In this document: piece by piece, positions 8,712 through 17,661 of the stretch
Position numbering within the stretch: position 1 is the first letter of the stretch
How the letters are laid out: each line of letters begins with the position of its first letter
Assembly: GCA_041576815.1 (NCBI GenBank)
Contig: JBFGKE010000004.1
Coordinates: forward strand, 62,001-126,000
Reading direction: 5' to 3'
DNA from: SG8-38 sp041576815
Lineage (GTDB): Bacteria > Myxococcota_A > Polyangia > Polyangiales > Houyiibacteriaceae
DNA length: 64,000 nucleotides
Translations under genes and position numbers: made by a program
Notes under the pieces: model-generated
Seen by the model: the letters and a program-made list of their open reading frames with translations, nothing else
What the model was told of the DNA's origin: nothing
The model's database searches: none

Positions 8712-9572
8712 GGCCATCCGTTCGATTTCCTCTCGAACGATCTCGGGACGCTCCATGGCCAAGAAGTGCGTCGCATCTTTCAGGACGAGGAGGCGGGCGC
8801 CGGGTTGGCATCTTAGAAAGGCGTCGCGTGACGCGCGGTTGAACGGCGGACCGTGGTGCTCGCGCGTGATGAGCGCGATGGGACAGGAGACCTTCCGGAG
8901 CGCGGTCCACGGATTGACGGTGGCTTTGGCAAACACCTGGCTCTCCCATTCGCGATCGCAGCTCAGGCGCACTCCGTTCTCGATCGGCACGGTGCCCCCG
9001 TCGACGTAGGCCTCGATCCACTGGCGCTCCCACGTTCGAAAAGGCCCCTTGCCGACGTAGTTCTCGACCGCCGCCTCCTTGGAGACAAAGCTCATGCGCC
9101 GCCTCGCGGCAGCCTTCGAGATCGGCAGCAGACGCCCCGATTGACCGAGAAGACGCGCGGCGGCCATGAGGGGCATCCAGGCCGGAGGCGTCATGACTGG
9201 GTCGATCATGACGAGCCCCTGGACGAGCTCCGGCCGGACGGCTGCAAGCTCCATGCTCACGGTCGCGCCCATCGAATGGCCCACGAGCAAGACCGGTCGG
9301 GCAAGCGTGTCGACGTACGCCTCGAGGTCGTCGCGAAAGGGTCGCCACGAGCGGAGCTTCTTCGGGTCCGCCGCCGCCTCGCTGAAACCATGCCCGCGCG
9401 CGTCCATCGCATGGACATCGAGGGCCGGATCGAGCTCGAGGAACAGGTGCCGATAGCATTCCGCGTTGAAGCCGGTCGCATGCGAGAAGTGTACGGTCGC
9501 GCGCCGCTCACCATCCGCTTCGCGGCGCAGGATCGAGAAGTCCCCGAAGCGCTCCCTCCGAAGGCCCGGCAC
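8697..9572 (-). CDS. Alpha/beta-hydrolase fold protein
   Basis: 291 residues. The nucleophile elbow GHSMG places Ser100, the acid is probably in the VMIDPV segment, and the catalytic His is about residue 269 (DATHFLAME). The oxyanion region reads FSHATGFNAECY. The fold covers esterases, lipases and C-C hydrolases; the substrate cannot be assigned. It lies 2 bases downstream of the SDR gene on the same strand, so the two are probably co-transcribed. Its last 15 bases overlap the end of nadE on the other strand. Confidence 0.88.
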   Translation of the reverse strand: MPGLRRERFGDFSILRREADGERRATVHFSHATGFNAECYRHLFLELDPALDVHAMDARGHGFSEAAADPKKLRSWRPFRDDLEAYVDTLARPVLLVGHSMGATVSMELAAVRPELVQGLVMIDPVMTPPAWMPLMAAARLLGQSGRLLPISKAAARRRMSFVSKEAAVENYVGKGPFRTWERQWIEAYVDGGTVPIENGVRLSCDREWESQVFAKATVNPWTALRKVSCPIALITREHHGPPFNRASRDAFLRCQPGARLLVLKDATHFLAMERPEIVREEIERMASELR

Positions 9573-9574
9573 CG

Positions 9575-10396
9575 TCAGTCCGGCGAAACGCGCTTGAATA
9601 CACGCGCGACGATGCCGTCGGTGGTCGCGGGCATCAAGCGTTTGAGCGCGTCGGCGACGCGCGCCTCCTTGGTGATCAGCACACGCGGAGAGTTGTACTC
9701 AATCGCCTTGACGATGCGCGCGGCAACCACGTCGGGCGTGGTGCCGAGCCTGTCGAAGAGACGCTGCGTATTGCTGCGAAGCTGTTCGTGGGTGTCGGTG
9801 ATCAAGCGCGCATTTCTGACGATGTTGGTTTGAATGGCGCCGGGGTGAACGGACGTGACGCCGATGTTCTCCTCGGCGAGCTCGGCTCGCAGCGACTCGC
9901 TGAATCCGCGGACGGCGAACTTGGTCGCCACGTAGCTCGTTTGCAGAGGCGGCGCGATGATGCCGTAGACGCTCGAGAGATTGACGATGTGCCCTTCGCC
10001 CGCGGCCTTGAGATGCGGGAGGAAGAACTTGCATCCGTAGATGACGCCCCAGAGATTGACACCGAGAATCCACTCGAGATCTTCGATCCCATGCTCCTCG
10101 AACGACGCAAAGACGGTGACCCCGGCGTTGTTGACCAGGATGTTGACCTCGCCGTGCTTGCCGACCACGTCGCCGGGAAACGCCTCCATCTGGGCGCGGT
10201 TCGAGACGTCGACGCGGTGAGCGCTCACCTCCGTGCCATTCGCTTCGAGGTCGGCGCGCAGCGCATGGAGCGACTCCTCGTCGATGTCGCAGATCGCGAG
10301 CTTGCAGCCTTTTTCCGCCAACGCGATCGCGGTCTCGCGACCGATGCCGTGGCCCGCCCCCGTGACCACCGCGACTTTCCCCTCGAGCTTTCGCAT
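9575..10396 (-). CDS. SDR-family NAD(P)-dependent oxidoreductase
   Basis: 273 residues. Classical short-chain dehydrogenase: cofactor loop TGAGHGIG (12-19), NNAG motif (ILVNNAGVT), catalytic Ser in NLSSVYG and YVATK (YxxxK). An Asp after beta-2 (CDIDEES) favours NAD(H). The substrate is an unknown alcohol or ketone. First gene of a two-gene reverse-strand unit with the hydrolase, which suggests a shared degradation or modification step (inference). Confidence 0.9.
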   Translation of the reverse strand: MRKLEGKVAVVTGAGHGIGRETAIALAEKGCKLAICDIDEESLHALRADLEANGTEVSAHRVDVSNRAQMEAFPGDVVGKHGEVNILVNNAGVTVFASFEEHGIEDLEWILGVNLWGVIYGCKFFLPHLKAAGEGHIVNLSSVYGIIAPPLQTSYVATKFAVRGFSESLRAELAEENIGVTSVHPGAIQTNIVRNARLITDTHEQLRSNTQRLFDRLGTTPDVVAARIVKAIEYNSPRVLITKEARVADALKRLMPATTDGIVARVFKRVSPD

Positions 10397-10589
10397 GCCC
10401 CGACCCTACAAGCCCCGTTCCCCGTTGCAAGCCCCACGGTGAGCCCGTGCCGCCTCGATATCCGTGAGGCACGCGACCGAATGCGCACTCCGGGTTCGGG
10501 GAACGGCCAAAAGTGGATGCGCACCCCCCTCCCCGTGATAGCCTCCTTCGGCCGGGCAGGGTGGAGCCTGACTAAAAAGGGGGTTGAAG

Positions 10590-11012
<423 letters not shown>

Positions 11013-11020
11013 ACGCTCTG

Positions 11021-11050
11021 CCCCGTGGCGACGAAGTCGCTTTACCGGGG
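11021..11050. repeat. Interspersed hairpin repeat, copy 1
   Basis: CCCCGTGGCGACGAAGTCGC followed by TTTACCGGGG. The inner stem is GCGAC-GAA-GTCGC and the outer stem CCCCG/CGGGG. The same element occurs at 32109-32136, with an inverted, diverged copy at 31634-31668. A CACTGATGCTGA tail follows here, related to the CTGNCN array near copy 3. It lies between a stop codon and a terminator, in non-coding DNA. Confidence 0.7.
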
Positions 11051-11061
11051 CACTGATGCTG

Positions 11062-11093
11062 AAAAAGGGGCCCCTCGCGGGCCCCTCTTTTTT
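11062..11093. terminator. Rho-independent terminator, possibly bidirectional
   Basis: A-run, stem AGGGGCCC / GGGCCCCT with a CTCGC loop, then CTTTTTT. The plus-strand reading ends transcription of the lipoprotein gene at 10590. The A-run gives the reverse-strand reading a shorter U tract. Confidence 0.8.
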
Positions 11094-11111
11094 GTTATGC
11101 TCCCCTCCCTC

Positions 11112-12737
11112 ATGGTCGCGACCAGCACATACGAGGGAGAGACCGTCGTCATCGGCGCGGGCCTCGCGGGGATGGTGACGGCGCTCGAGCTGCTCGACGC
11201 CGGCAAGCGGGTCGTCGTGCTCGACGCCGCGCCGCGCGAGCGTTTCGGCGGACTCGCCACGTGGTCCTTCGGCGGAATGTTTTTCGTCAATTCACCGGAA
11301 CAGCGCAAGAACGGCATCGAAGACTCCGTCGACCTCGCGATGCGCGACTGGGTCCGCTACGGCGAGCTCGATCCCGGCGACGTTTGGCCGTATCGCTGGG
11401 CCGAAGCCTACGTGAACCGGTGCACCGAGGAGGTCCGGAACTGGCTCGCCGACCGGGACGTGAGCTTCTTCCGCGCGGTCAACTGGACCGAGCGCGGCTA
11501 CTTCGTGCCCGGCAATTCCGTTCCCCGTTTTCACATCGTGTGGGGGACCGGGGAAGGCATCGTGCTCCCGCTGATCCCGCGGCTCGAGGCGCACGAGAAA
11601 GCGGGCCGGCTGGAGCTTCACTTCGACCATCGGGTCGACGATCTCGTGCACGAGGCCGGCAGCGTCGTCGGCTGCCACGGCACGCATGGCGCCGGTACCT
11701 TCGAGGCGCGCGGCGATTCGGTCGTGATCGCGGCCGGCGGCATCGCGGGCAACCACGACAAGGTGCGGGCGATCTGGCCGCGCGACCAATGGGGTGAGCC
11801 GCCGGAGCCGCTCCTGAACGGCTCGATGCCCGAGGCGGACGGTACCCTCTTGGATCGGGCGGAGGCGATCGGCGCCAAGGTCACTCACCTCGAAAAGATG
11901 TGGAACTACGCGGCCGGTGTTCGCCACTGGGAGCCGCTCTTCCCGAACCATGGCTTGAGCCTGGTCCCTGCGAAATCACCGCTGTGGTTGAGCTACCAAG
12001 GACGCCGCTTCGTCGACCCCCCGCTCGTCGGTTCCTACGACACCCTTCTGCTGATCGATCGCATCTGCCGCGAAAAGAAAAAGTACTCCTGGCAAGTCAT
12101 GAACCGAAAGATCGCAAACAAAGAGTTCGCCGTCTCGGGAGCGGAGTTCAATCAGGCGGTGCGGGAGAAGAAGATGGTCGCATTCCTTCTTCGGCTCTTA
12201 CAAGGTAACGGCGAGCAGGTGCAGGAGTTCATCGACCATTGCCCCGATTTCGTCACTGCCGACAGCGTGCCCGAGCTCGCCGCGAAGATGAACACGCTCG
12301 CCGGTACGAATGATGTCGATCCCGACCTCCTCGCTCGCGAGATTGCAGACTACGATGCCAACATTGCGCGCGGCCCAAAGCTTCAAAACGACGACCAGCT
12401 CCGGCGCATTGCCCATGTTCGGCAGTACCTCGGCGATCGCCTCCGCACCTGCAACATGGCCCGCATTGTCGACCCCGACGCGATGCCGCTCATCGCAATC
12501 CGCACCCAGATCCTCACGCGAAAGAGCCTCGGCGGTCTTCAGGTCGACCTCGACGCCAGGGTGCTAGACACACGCGGCAATCCGATTCCCAATCTCTTTG
12601 CCGTCGGCGAGGCCAGCGGGTTCGGCGGCGGCGGTATGCACGGAAAGCGCGCGCTCGAGGGCACGTTCCTCGGCGGGTGCGTGTACACGGGCCGCGTCGC
12701 AGCACGGGCGATCAACGATGGGCAAGGTGTGAGGTAG
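11112..12737 (+). CDS. FAD-dependent dehydrogenase (fumarate reductase/KsdD-like)
   Basis: 541 residues from the ATG at 11112. The dinucleotide-binding motif VVIGAGLAGMVTALELLDAG begins about 8 residues in, as expected; the extra upstream frame runs through a terminator and is rejected. C-terminal FAD-contact motifs are LFAVGEASGFGGGGMHGKRA and LEGTFLGGCVYTGR. The family includes 3-ketosteroid delta-1-dehydrogenases and fumarate reductase flavoproteins; this one fits the uncharacterised FAD-binding dehydrogenase branch. No clear ribosome site is seen, but TATGCT at 11096-11101 is 10 bases before the ATG, compatible with a leaderless transcript. It is followed 3 bases later by the phosphatase-like gene. 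Confidence 0.85.
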   Translation: MVATSTYEGETVVIGAGLAGMVTALELLDAGKRVVVLDAAPRERFGGLATWSFGGMFFVNSPEQRKNGIEDSVDLAMRDWVRYGELDPGDVWPYRWAEAYVNRCTEEVRNWLADRDVSFFRAVNWTERGYFVPGNSVPRFHIVWGTGEGIVLPLIPRLEAHEKAGRLELHFDHRVDDLVHEAGSVVGCHGTHGAGTFEARGDSVVIAAGGIAGNHDKVRAIWPRDQWGEPPEPLLNGSMPEADGTLLDRAEAIGAKVTHLEKMWNYAAGVRHWEPLFPNHGLSLVPAKSPLWLSYQGRRFVDPPLVGSYDTLLLIDRICREKKKYSWQVMNRKIANKEFAVSGAEFNQAVREKKMVAFLLRLLQGNGEQVQEFIDHCPDFVTADSVPELAAKMNTLAGTNDVDPDLLAREIADYDANIARGPKLQNDDQLRRIAHVRQYLGDRLRTCNMARIVDPDAMPLIAIRTQILTRKSLGGLQVDLDARVLDTRGNPIPNLFAVGEASGFGGGGMHGKRALEGTFLGGCVYTGRVAARAINDGQGVR

Positions 12738-12740
12738 GCG

Positions 12741-13340
12741 ATGAAACGAAGCGCAGTATGGGTCACGGCCTTTTTGCTCGCTCTGGGCGCGGGTGTGCCC
12801 GTCGCGACCGCGGAAGAGCCGCCCGCCAAGCCACGAGCACCCAAGAACATCGACGCGACGCCTCCGATGATCCCGATACTAAATGCGCGGGTCACGGGGG
12901 ACGGCCTTTTGATCGGCGGCCAACCATCGCGGGAGCAGCTCAAGCAAATTCGGGATGCCGGCTACAGAACCGTGGTCACGCTTCGCCCCGAGGCGGAGCG
13001 GGGCGATGAAGGCGAACGGGAGCTGGTGGAGCGGCTCGGGATGAGGTTCGTCTCGATCCCCGTCCCGGGCGCATCGGGGCTCACCGAGCCGAATGCGAGA
13101 TCTCTGGCAAAGGCCATCAGTGCGCCAGACGCGCTGCCCGCGGTGGTGCACTGCAGCACCGGCCAGAGGGTGAGCGCATTGCTCGGTCTGAAGGCCTTCG
13201 TCGTCGACCGCGTCAGCGCGGTTGCGGCGATCCACATTGCCAAGGGCCTCGGTATGAAGAAATTCGAGGCAGCGCTTCGAGAACGAATCAAGCAGATCTG
13301 CAAGACCGACGAGTCGCGAAGCTGCGAGGGAATTCGATGA
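12741..13340 (+). CDS. Secreted DUF442/dual-specificity-phosphatase-like protein
   Basis: 199 residues with a Sec signal peptide cleaved near AVA-TAEE (about residue 24), so periplasmic. The domain has the P-loop HCSTGQR (C-x4-R), the spacing seen in the DUF442/beta-lactamase-hydrolase-like and sulfur-transfer family rather than the C-x5-R of classic tyrosine phosphatases. The upstream strand GQPSREQLKQIRDAGYRTVV is also typical of that family. Whether it acts on phosphate or on sulfur species is unresolved. Its end overlaps the DJ-1 gene start by 4 bases. Confidence 0.8.
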   Translation: MKRSAVWVTAFLLALGAGVPVATAEEPPAKPRAPKNIDATPPMIPILNARVTGDGLLIGGQPSREQLKQIRDAGYRTVVTLRPEAERGDEGERELVERLGMRFVSIPVPGASGLTEPNARSLAKAISAPDALPAVVHCSTGQRVSALLGLKAFVVDRVSAVAAIHIAKGLGMKKFEAALRERIKQICKTDESRSCEGIR

Positions 13341-13906
13341 GCGATCAACCGACGGCGCTGGTGATCATCGCCCCCGGCTCCGAAGAGATGGAAGCCGTGA
13401 TCAGCATCGATGTTTTGCGCCGCGGCGGCATCGACGTCACGGTCGCCGGCATCGACGGCATTGATCCGGTGCGATGCAGCCGCGGCGTTCTCATCACACC
13501 TGATGTCGCGCTCGACGACGTCGAGGGCACGTTCGACGTCGTGGTTCTTCCAGGCGGCGCCGAAGGCGCGCAGCGTTTGGCGACCTCCGCGCGGGTCGGC
13601 GAGCTGCTCAAGCAGCAGGAGTCGAGCGGTCGCTGGGTCGGGGCGATCTGTGCAGCTCCGATCGCGCTCGAATCACACGGGGTGTTCCAGGGCCGAAACC
13701 TGACCAGCCATCCGAGCGTGCGGGGCCTGGTCGAGGGATGGGGCCAGTACAGCGAGCATTCGGTCGTTGCAGACGGCAACCTCATTACCAGCCGCGGTCC
13801 TGGGACGGCGTTTGCGTTTGCGCTCCGCATCGTCGGGGCACTCACAGACGCCGAACGCATGGTTTCGGTGCGCGCGCCGATGATGTTCCCGGTTCAAGTT
13901 TCCTAG
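13337..13906 (+). CDS. DJ-1/PfpI family protein
   Basis: 189 residues. Class I glutamine-amidotransferase-like fold with the reactive Cys in VGAICAAPIAL, the Glu in IIAPGSEEMEA and the DJ-1 C-terminal signature TSRGPGTAFAFAL. This matches the DJ-1/ThiJ/YajL branch, linked to protection from glyoxal adducts and oxidative stress. The ATG overlaps the preceding stop (ATGA), indicating coupling with the periplasmic DUF442 protein. The last 4 bases overlap the convergent GNAT gene. Confidence 0.9.
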   Translation: MSDQPTALVIIAPGSEEMEAVISIDVLRRGGIDVTVAGIDGIDPVRCSRGVLITPDVALDDVEGTFDVVVLPGGAEGAQRLATSARVGELLKQQESSGRWVGAICAAPIALESHGVFQGRNLTSHPSVRGLVEGWGQYSEHSVVADGNLITSRGPGTAFAFALRIVGALTDAERMVSVRAPMMFPVQVS

Positions 13907-14595
13907 TCGGGCGGCTCCGGTGGGTCGGGCGGCCGAGTCACGCGGGGCCGCACCGACACCTTGGCGCGGGCGACATACGACAAGAGCTTGTGGACTGCGG
14001 TGGAATCGAAGAACCCGGGCTCGGTGGGCGTGCGATCGGGCTCGGGGACGGGAAGCATCGCCACCACCGCACCGTCCCCGCCGTTCCTAAACGTCACATC
14101 CGGGCTGAGGGATTCGATCAGCCGCCGCGAGGCCTTGTTCTCCGCGAGAAGCTCGCTGCGAAACCAACGGATGTCGCGCTCCCAAGCAGCCTCGATCAGT
14201 CGATGAAGAAGGATCGAGCCCAGGCCTTTTCCCTGACAATCGTCGACGACGGTCACCGCCGGCTCTGCAACGTCGTGCCGATCGGGGAGCCGGACGAATC
14301 GAGCCGAGCCGACGCCCTCGTCGCGTCCGACGATTCGCCGACGCATGGCACCCATCGCGAAGTGGTCGAGTTGATCGACGTCGGTGAGGTACTCGAGCTC
14401 CCGCTCGGTCAAGTGTGGTTTCGGTGCCATGAAGCGCGCGTACCGCGAATCCGGAGAAAGGCGCTCGAACCCTTCACGAAGCACGTCCTTGTCGGAGGGC
14501 CGAATCAGCCTGAGGTGTACGCGGTACCCATCCGACAAGCGCACGGTCTCCTCGTACGACGCGTCGTACCGGTGTAGACGTTCCTGGCCCCCCAT
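13903..14595 (-). CDS. GNAT-family N-acetyltransferase
   Basis: 230 residues. The acetyl-CoA loop is VVDDCQGKGLGSILL (Q-x-x-G-x-G) at about residues 114-128. The preceding RLIRPSDKDVLREGFERLSPDSRYARF resembles GNAT domains also found fused in Pat-type protein acetyltransferases. The Pro-rich C-terminus (RPPDPPEPPD) looks disordered. It lies 12 bases downstream of a sirtuin gene on the same strand, so an acetyltransferase and a deacylase are paired in one transcript; a shared protein substrate is a reasonable inference. Confidence 0.87.
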   Translation of the reverse strand: MGGQERLHRYDASYEETVRLSDGYRVHLRLIRPSDKDVLREGFERLSPDSRYARFMAPKPHLTERELEYLTDVDQLDHFAMGAMRRRIVGRDEGVGSARFVRLPDRHDVAEPAVTVVDDCQGKGLGSILLHRLIEAAWERDIRWFRSELLAENKASRRLIESLSPDVTFRNGGDGAVVAMLPVPEPDRTPTEPGFFDSTAVHKLLSYVARAKVSVRPRVTRPPDPPEPPD

Positions 14596-14607
14596 GACCC
14601 GGCAAAG

Positions 14608-15372
14608 CTAGGCACAATCGAGCGCGGTGACAAGCGCGTCCATGGCGGCGGCGGCGCCCGTGCGGAGACGATAGTTGACGACGTGTGACACTTCGCTGGT
14701 GCCGGGGTTAATTTCCACCGCGAGGGCACCGCGGCGGCGCGCATCGATGATCGGCTCGGCGATGTAGGGAAACACACTCGTCGTCCCAACCGAAAACACG
14801 GCATCGAAGCCGCGCATGAGCTGCTCCTGCAAAACTCGCGTCTGATCGACGGGAAGCATCTCGCCGAACAGCACGACTTCCGGCCGCACCAGCGAGCTAC
14901 ACTCCGCGCACGACGGAGGGATGTCGATGCCCGAATAATCTTCGACGCGCCAGCGATAGCCGCATCGGGTGCACACCAGCCGGTGCACGTCTCCGTGGAT
15001 GTCGATCACGTTTCGGCTCCCCGCAGCGTGATGGAGGCCGTCCACGTTTTGTGTCAGGATCCAAACGCGATCGAAGCGCTGCTCGAGCTCGGCAATGACG
15101 TGATGGGCGCGATTCGGGCCGGCGTCGCGACACGAGCACTCGATCTGATGGATGTACTTCCACGTCAGCGCCGGGTCGCGCTGAAACATCGCGCCCGAAA
15201 GCGCCGCTTCGATGGGGATGCCGTCGTCGGTGTGCTCTTGCTCGTAGAGACCCCCGATACCTCGATAGGTCGGAAGGCCGGAGTCCGCGGAGACCCCTGC
15301 GCCAGTGACGAAGAGCACGCTCTGGCTGTCTTTCAGCCTCCGGGCGATCTCGGCGACGTCCGCGTCCCGCAT
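14608..15372 (-). CDS. Sir2-type NAD-dependent protein deacylase
   Basis: 254 residues. NAD site TGAGVSADSGLPTYRG, LTQNVDGLHHAAG and the catalytic His in VIDIHGD. A structural zinc site is formed by CTRC and CAEC. The protein removes acyl groups from lysines using NAD. The usual class III Tyr-x-x-Arg pair for succinyl/malonyl substrates is not obvious, so acyl preference is open. It is upstream of and probably co-transcribed with the GNAT gene, and divergent from msrA. Confidence 0.92.
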   Translation of the reverse strand: MRDADVAEIARRLKDSQSVLFVTGAGVSADSGLPTYRGIGGLYEQEHTDDGIPIEAALSGAMFQRDPALTWKYIHQIECSCRDAGPNRAHHVIAELEQRFDRVWILTQNVDGLHHAAGSRNVIDIHGDVHRLVCTRCGYRWRVEDYSGIDIPPSCAECSSLVRPEVVLFGEMLPVDQTRVLQEQLMRGFDAVFSVGTTSVFPYIAEPIIDARRRGALAVEINPGTSEVSHVVNYRLRTGAAAAMDALVTALDCA

Positions 15373-15459
15373 CCGTGTGGACTATCGTATTATCGATGGG
15401 TTCGCCACTGGAGCACCTCAGGCACTACCGGGCGGGCTGGGCATCCCTAGATTAGGGCC

Positions 15460-16107
15460 ATGCTGTTCACCTCCTCGAAGAAGCTCCGCATGCCGACTCC
15501 CGATCAGGCACTACCCGGGCGCAACGCCAAGATGCCGGTCGCTGGACGACACTTCGTGCTCGACGCGCCGCTCGAGGGACCCTTCCCCACCGACACCGAG
15601 CAGGCGATCTTCGGGCTCGGGTGCTTCTGGGGTGCGGAGCGAAAGTTTTGGGAGCTGCCGGGCGTGTACACGACCGCCGTCGGGTATGCCGCAGGCCACA
15701 CACCCAACCCGACGTACGAAGAGGTGTGCTCAGGGCTCACGGGTCACAACGAGGTGGTGCTCGTGGTCTACCGTCCCGCAGAGGTCAGCTACGACGAGCT
15801 CCTGGAGGTGTTTTGGGAGACCCACGACCCGACGCAGGGCATGCGCCAAGGGAACGATCGAGGAACGCAGTACCGTTCTGGGATTTACACGTTCGACGAT
15901 GCGCAACGCGAGCATGCCACGGCATCCCTCGAACGCTATCAGCGCGCTCTGTCCGAAAGTGGCTATGGTCAAATCACCACCGAGATCTTGCCAGCGCCGC
16001 CGTTCTATTACGCGGAGGACTACCACCAGCAGTACCTCGCGAAGAACCCAAGCGGCTATTGCGGCCTCGGGGGGACGGGGGTGAGCTGCCCCACCGGCGC
16101 GACCTGA
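15460..16107 (+). CDS. msrA: Peptide-methionine (S)-S-oxide reductase
   Basis: 215 residues. The catalytic motif GCFWGAER holds the nucleophilic Cys at about residue 52. Downstream VGYAAGHTPNPTYEEVCSGLTGHNE and the YYAEDYHQQYL segment are MsrA signatures. It reduces methionine-S-sulfoxide in proteins with thioredoxin. The N-terminal SSKKLRMPTPDQALPGR extension is typical of the long bacterial MsrA form, supporting the ATG at 15460. The C-terminal SGYCGLGGTGVSC contains candidate resolving Cys. Confidence 0.95.
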   Translation: MLFTSSKKLRMPTPDQALPGRNAKMPVAGRHFVLDAPLEGPFPTDTEQAIFGLGCFWGAERKFWELPGVYTTAVGYAAGHTPNPTYEEVCSGLTGHNEVVLVVYRPAEVSYDELLEVFWETHDPTQGMRQGNDRGTQYRSGIYTFDDAQREHATASLERYQRALSESGYGQITTEILPAPPFYYAEDYHQQYLAKNPSGYCGLGGTGVSCPTGAT

Positions 16108-16113
16108 CCGCAA

Positions 16114-16127
16114 GGGGAGATATCCCC
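16114..16127. terminator. Weak hairpin after msrA
   Basis: GGGGA-GATA-TCCCC lies just after the msrA stop without a U-run, so termination activity is doubtful. Confidence 0.25.
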
Positions 16128-16176
16128 GGAACGCCCGTTTCCTTGGTATTTGTGCATCACCGAGACTCTTTTTTGG

Positions 16177-16207
16177 TTGACCTATCAGCGGTTTCCCCAT
16201 GTATGCT
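16177..16207 (+). promoter_or_regulatory. Candidate sigma-70-type promoter for the FadL-like gene
   Basis: TTGACC at 16177-16182 and TATGCT at 16202-16207 with a 19-base spacer. This would give a start of transcription near 16214 and a leader of about 35 bases carrying the GGTGGAGGA ribosome site. Confidence 0.4.
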
Positions 16208-16248
16208 GCGCCCGCCCCCCGGCAGCGTTTGGGTGGAGGAGCCCCCTG

Positions 16249-17661
16249 ATGAACCATCGATTCCCGATTGCATGCCTGGTGGCATGCCTGCTCATTCCCG
16301 TGCCGGCAGGCGCCAACCCCGAGCCGACGGCCTATGACACCCGCAGCATCGGCATGGGGCTGACGGGGACGACCTTCTTACAGCAGCCTGCTGCGCTCGC
16401 CCTCAACCCTGCCAACCTCGAGGGCATCGAGAAGCTCGGCTTCACCTTCAACTTCACGAACCTGCTCGTCAATCAGACCGCACCCGTTCAGGGTCCGGGG
16501 ACGAACGTTTCGTCGGGGATCGGCTATGGCCCGCTTCCGTCCGGTTTCATCGCGGGACGAATTGCGCCGCGGGTGGTCTTCGGCGGCGGCGTCTACATCG
16601 AAACGGGCTACGGCTCCTCGTTTGACAACGTCCGATGTCTCGACGGTGACCCCGTCGTCGATGGTGTTCCTGACAACGACCCGAACAGCTGCACCAACGG
16701 CGAGCCGCAAAACCTCGATGTCACGTTCTTCATCGGCGAGTTTGCCGCAGGCTTCTCGTTCAAGGCCCACGAAAAGTTTTGGGTGGGCGTGGCGCTTCGG
16801 CTTCCCTTCTCGAAGCAGGTCGCCGATCTTTGGCAGAACGCAGGTGCGGCCCTCGGCTTCACACAGTACGGCCGGGTAAAAAACGACCTCGGCGGCGTCG
16901 GCGTTCCGACCGCGCGGTTCGGAATCACGATTCGGCCTCACCGCAAAGTAAACATCGGCGTGATGTATCGCGTCGCGTCCAAGATCAGGCTCACGGGCAC
17001 TACGCAAACGGATCTCTTTCCGGATCCGGATACGGGCGAGCCCCAAACGCTCACCTCGGAGGCGGACTGGCGCATTCCTCACGCCATTTCATTCGGGGTC
17101 TCTTATCAGGCCAACAAGCACCTCCTGCTGGCGCTGGAAGGCCGACTGCAGTTTCATGGGGCGCCAAAGACCGGCAACAAGAATCAGACCGTCATCACGA
17201 CCCTGCCGGGCGGGTTCCAGCCGGATCCAATCGTCGTGCCGTTCGGGTGGAAGAACGTGTGGAGCGTCAAAGTCGGCTTCGAGTACCGCTTCACCAAAGA
17301 CCTGCTCGCGCTTCGTCTAGGCGCCAACATCGCAGAGGCGGCGACGACCGGGGCATGGGCGCAATACTTCACGCCCCCTCCGGGGTTCAGCGGAAACCTG
17401 AGCGGCGGCCTCGGCTTCTACTGGGACGACCGCAACGACCCGAGCATCAAGGACAAGTACCGGCTGGATCTCGCAACCGCGTTTGCCTTCACGACCGGCA
17501 GCATCGACAACCGCTACATCGATGGGCCAGAGCTGACGGTCCCGGGGACGGACCAGACGGTACAGCCTTGCTCCGATGCGCAAGTCGTTCGAACGGGGTG
17601 CCCAGGTGACTACAAGGTCCTCACCTATTGGGCGTCGATCTCGTTCACTCTTCAGTACTAG
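16249..17661 (+). CDS. FadL/TodX-type outer-membrane transport protein
   Basis: 470 residues from the ATG at 16249, set by GGTGGAGGA at 16232-16240 and a Sec signal peptide (cleavage about PAGA-NPEP). The mature start TAYDTRSIGMGLTGTTFLQQPAALALNPANL is the FadL-like plug region. The rest alternates as a large beta-barrel ending in the aromatic SISFTLQY, a good outer-membrane insertion signal. FadL proteins let long-chain fatty acids or other hydrophobic compounds cross the outer membrane. The ligand is not predictable. It converges on the lipase maturation factor gene with a 17-base overlap. Confidence 0.85.
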   Translation: MNHRFPIACLVACLLIPVPAGANPEPTAYDTRSIGMGLTGTTFLQQPAALALNPANLEGIEKLGFTFNFTNLLVNQTAPVQGPGTNVSSGIGYGPLPSGFIAGRIAPRVVFGGGVYIETGYGSSFDNVRCLDGDPVVDGVPDNDPNSCTNGEPQNLDVTFFIGEFAAGFSFKAHEKFWVGVALRLPFSKQVADLWQNAGAALGFTQYGRVKNDLGGVGVPTARFGITIRPHRKVNIGVMYRVASKIRLTGTTQTDLFPDPDTGEPQTLTSEADWRIPHAISFGVSYQANKHLLLALEGRLQFHGAPKTGNKNQTVITTLPGGFQPDPIVVPFGWKNVWSVKVGFEYRFTKDLLALRLGANIAEAATTGAWAQYFTPPPGFSGNLSGGLGFYWDDRNDPSIKDKYRLDLATAFAFTTGSIDNRYIDGPELTVPGTDQTVQPCSDAQVVRTGCPGDYKVLTYWASISFTLQY

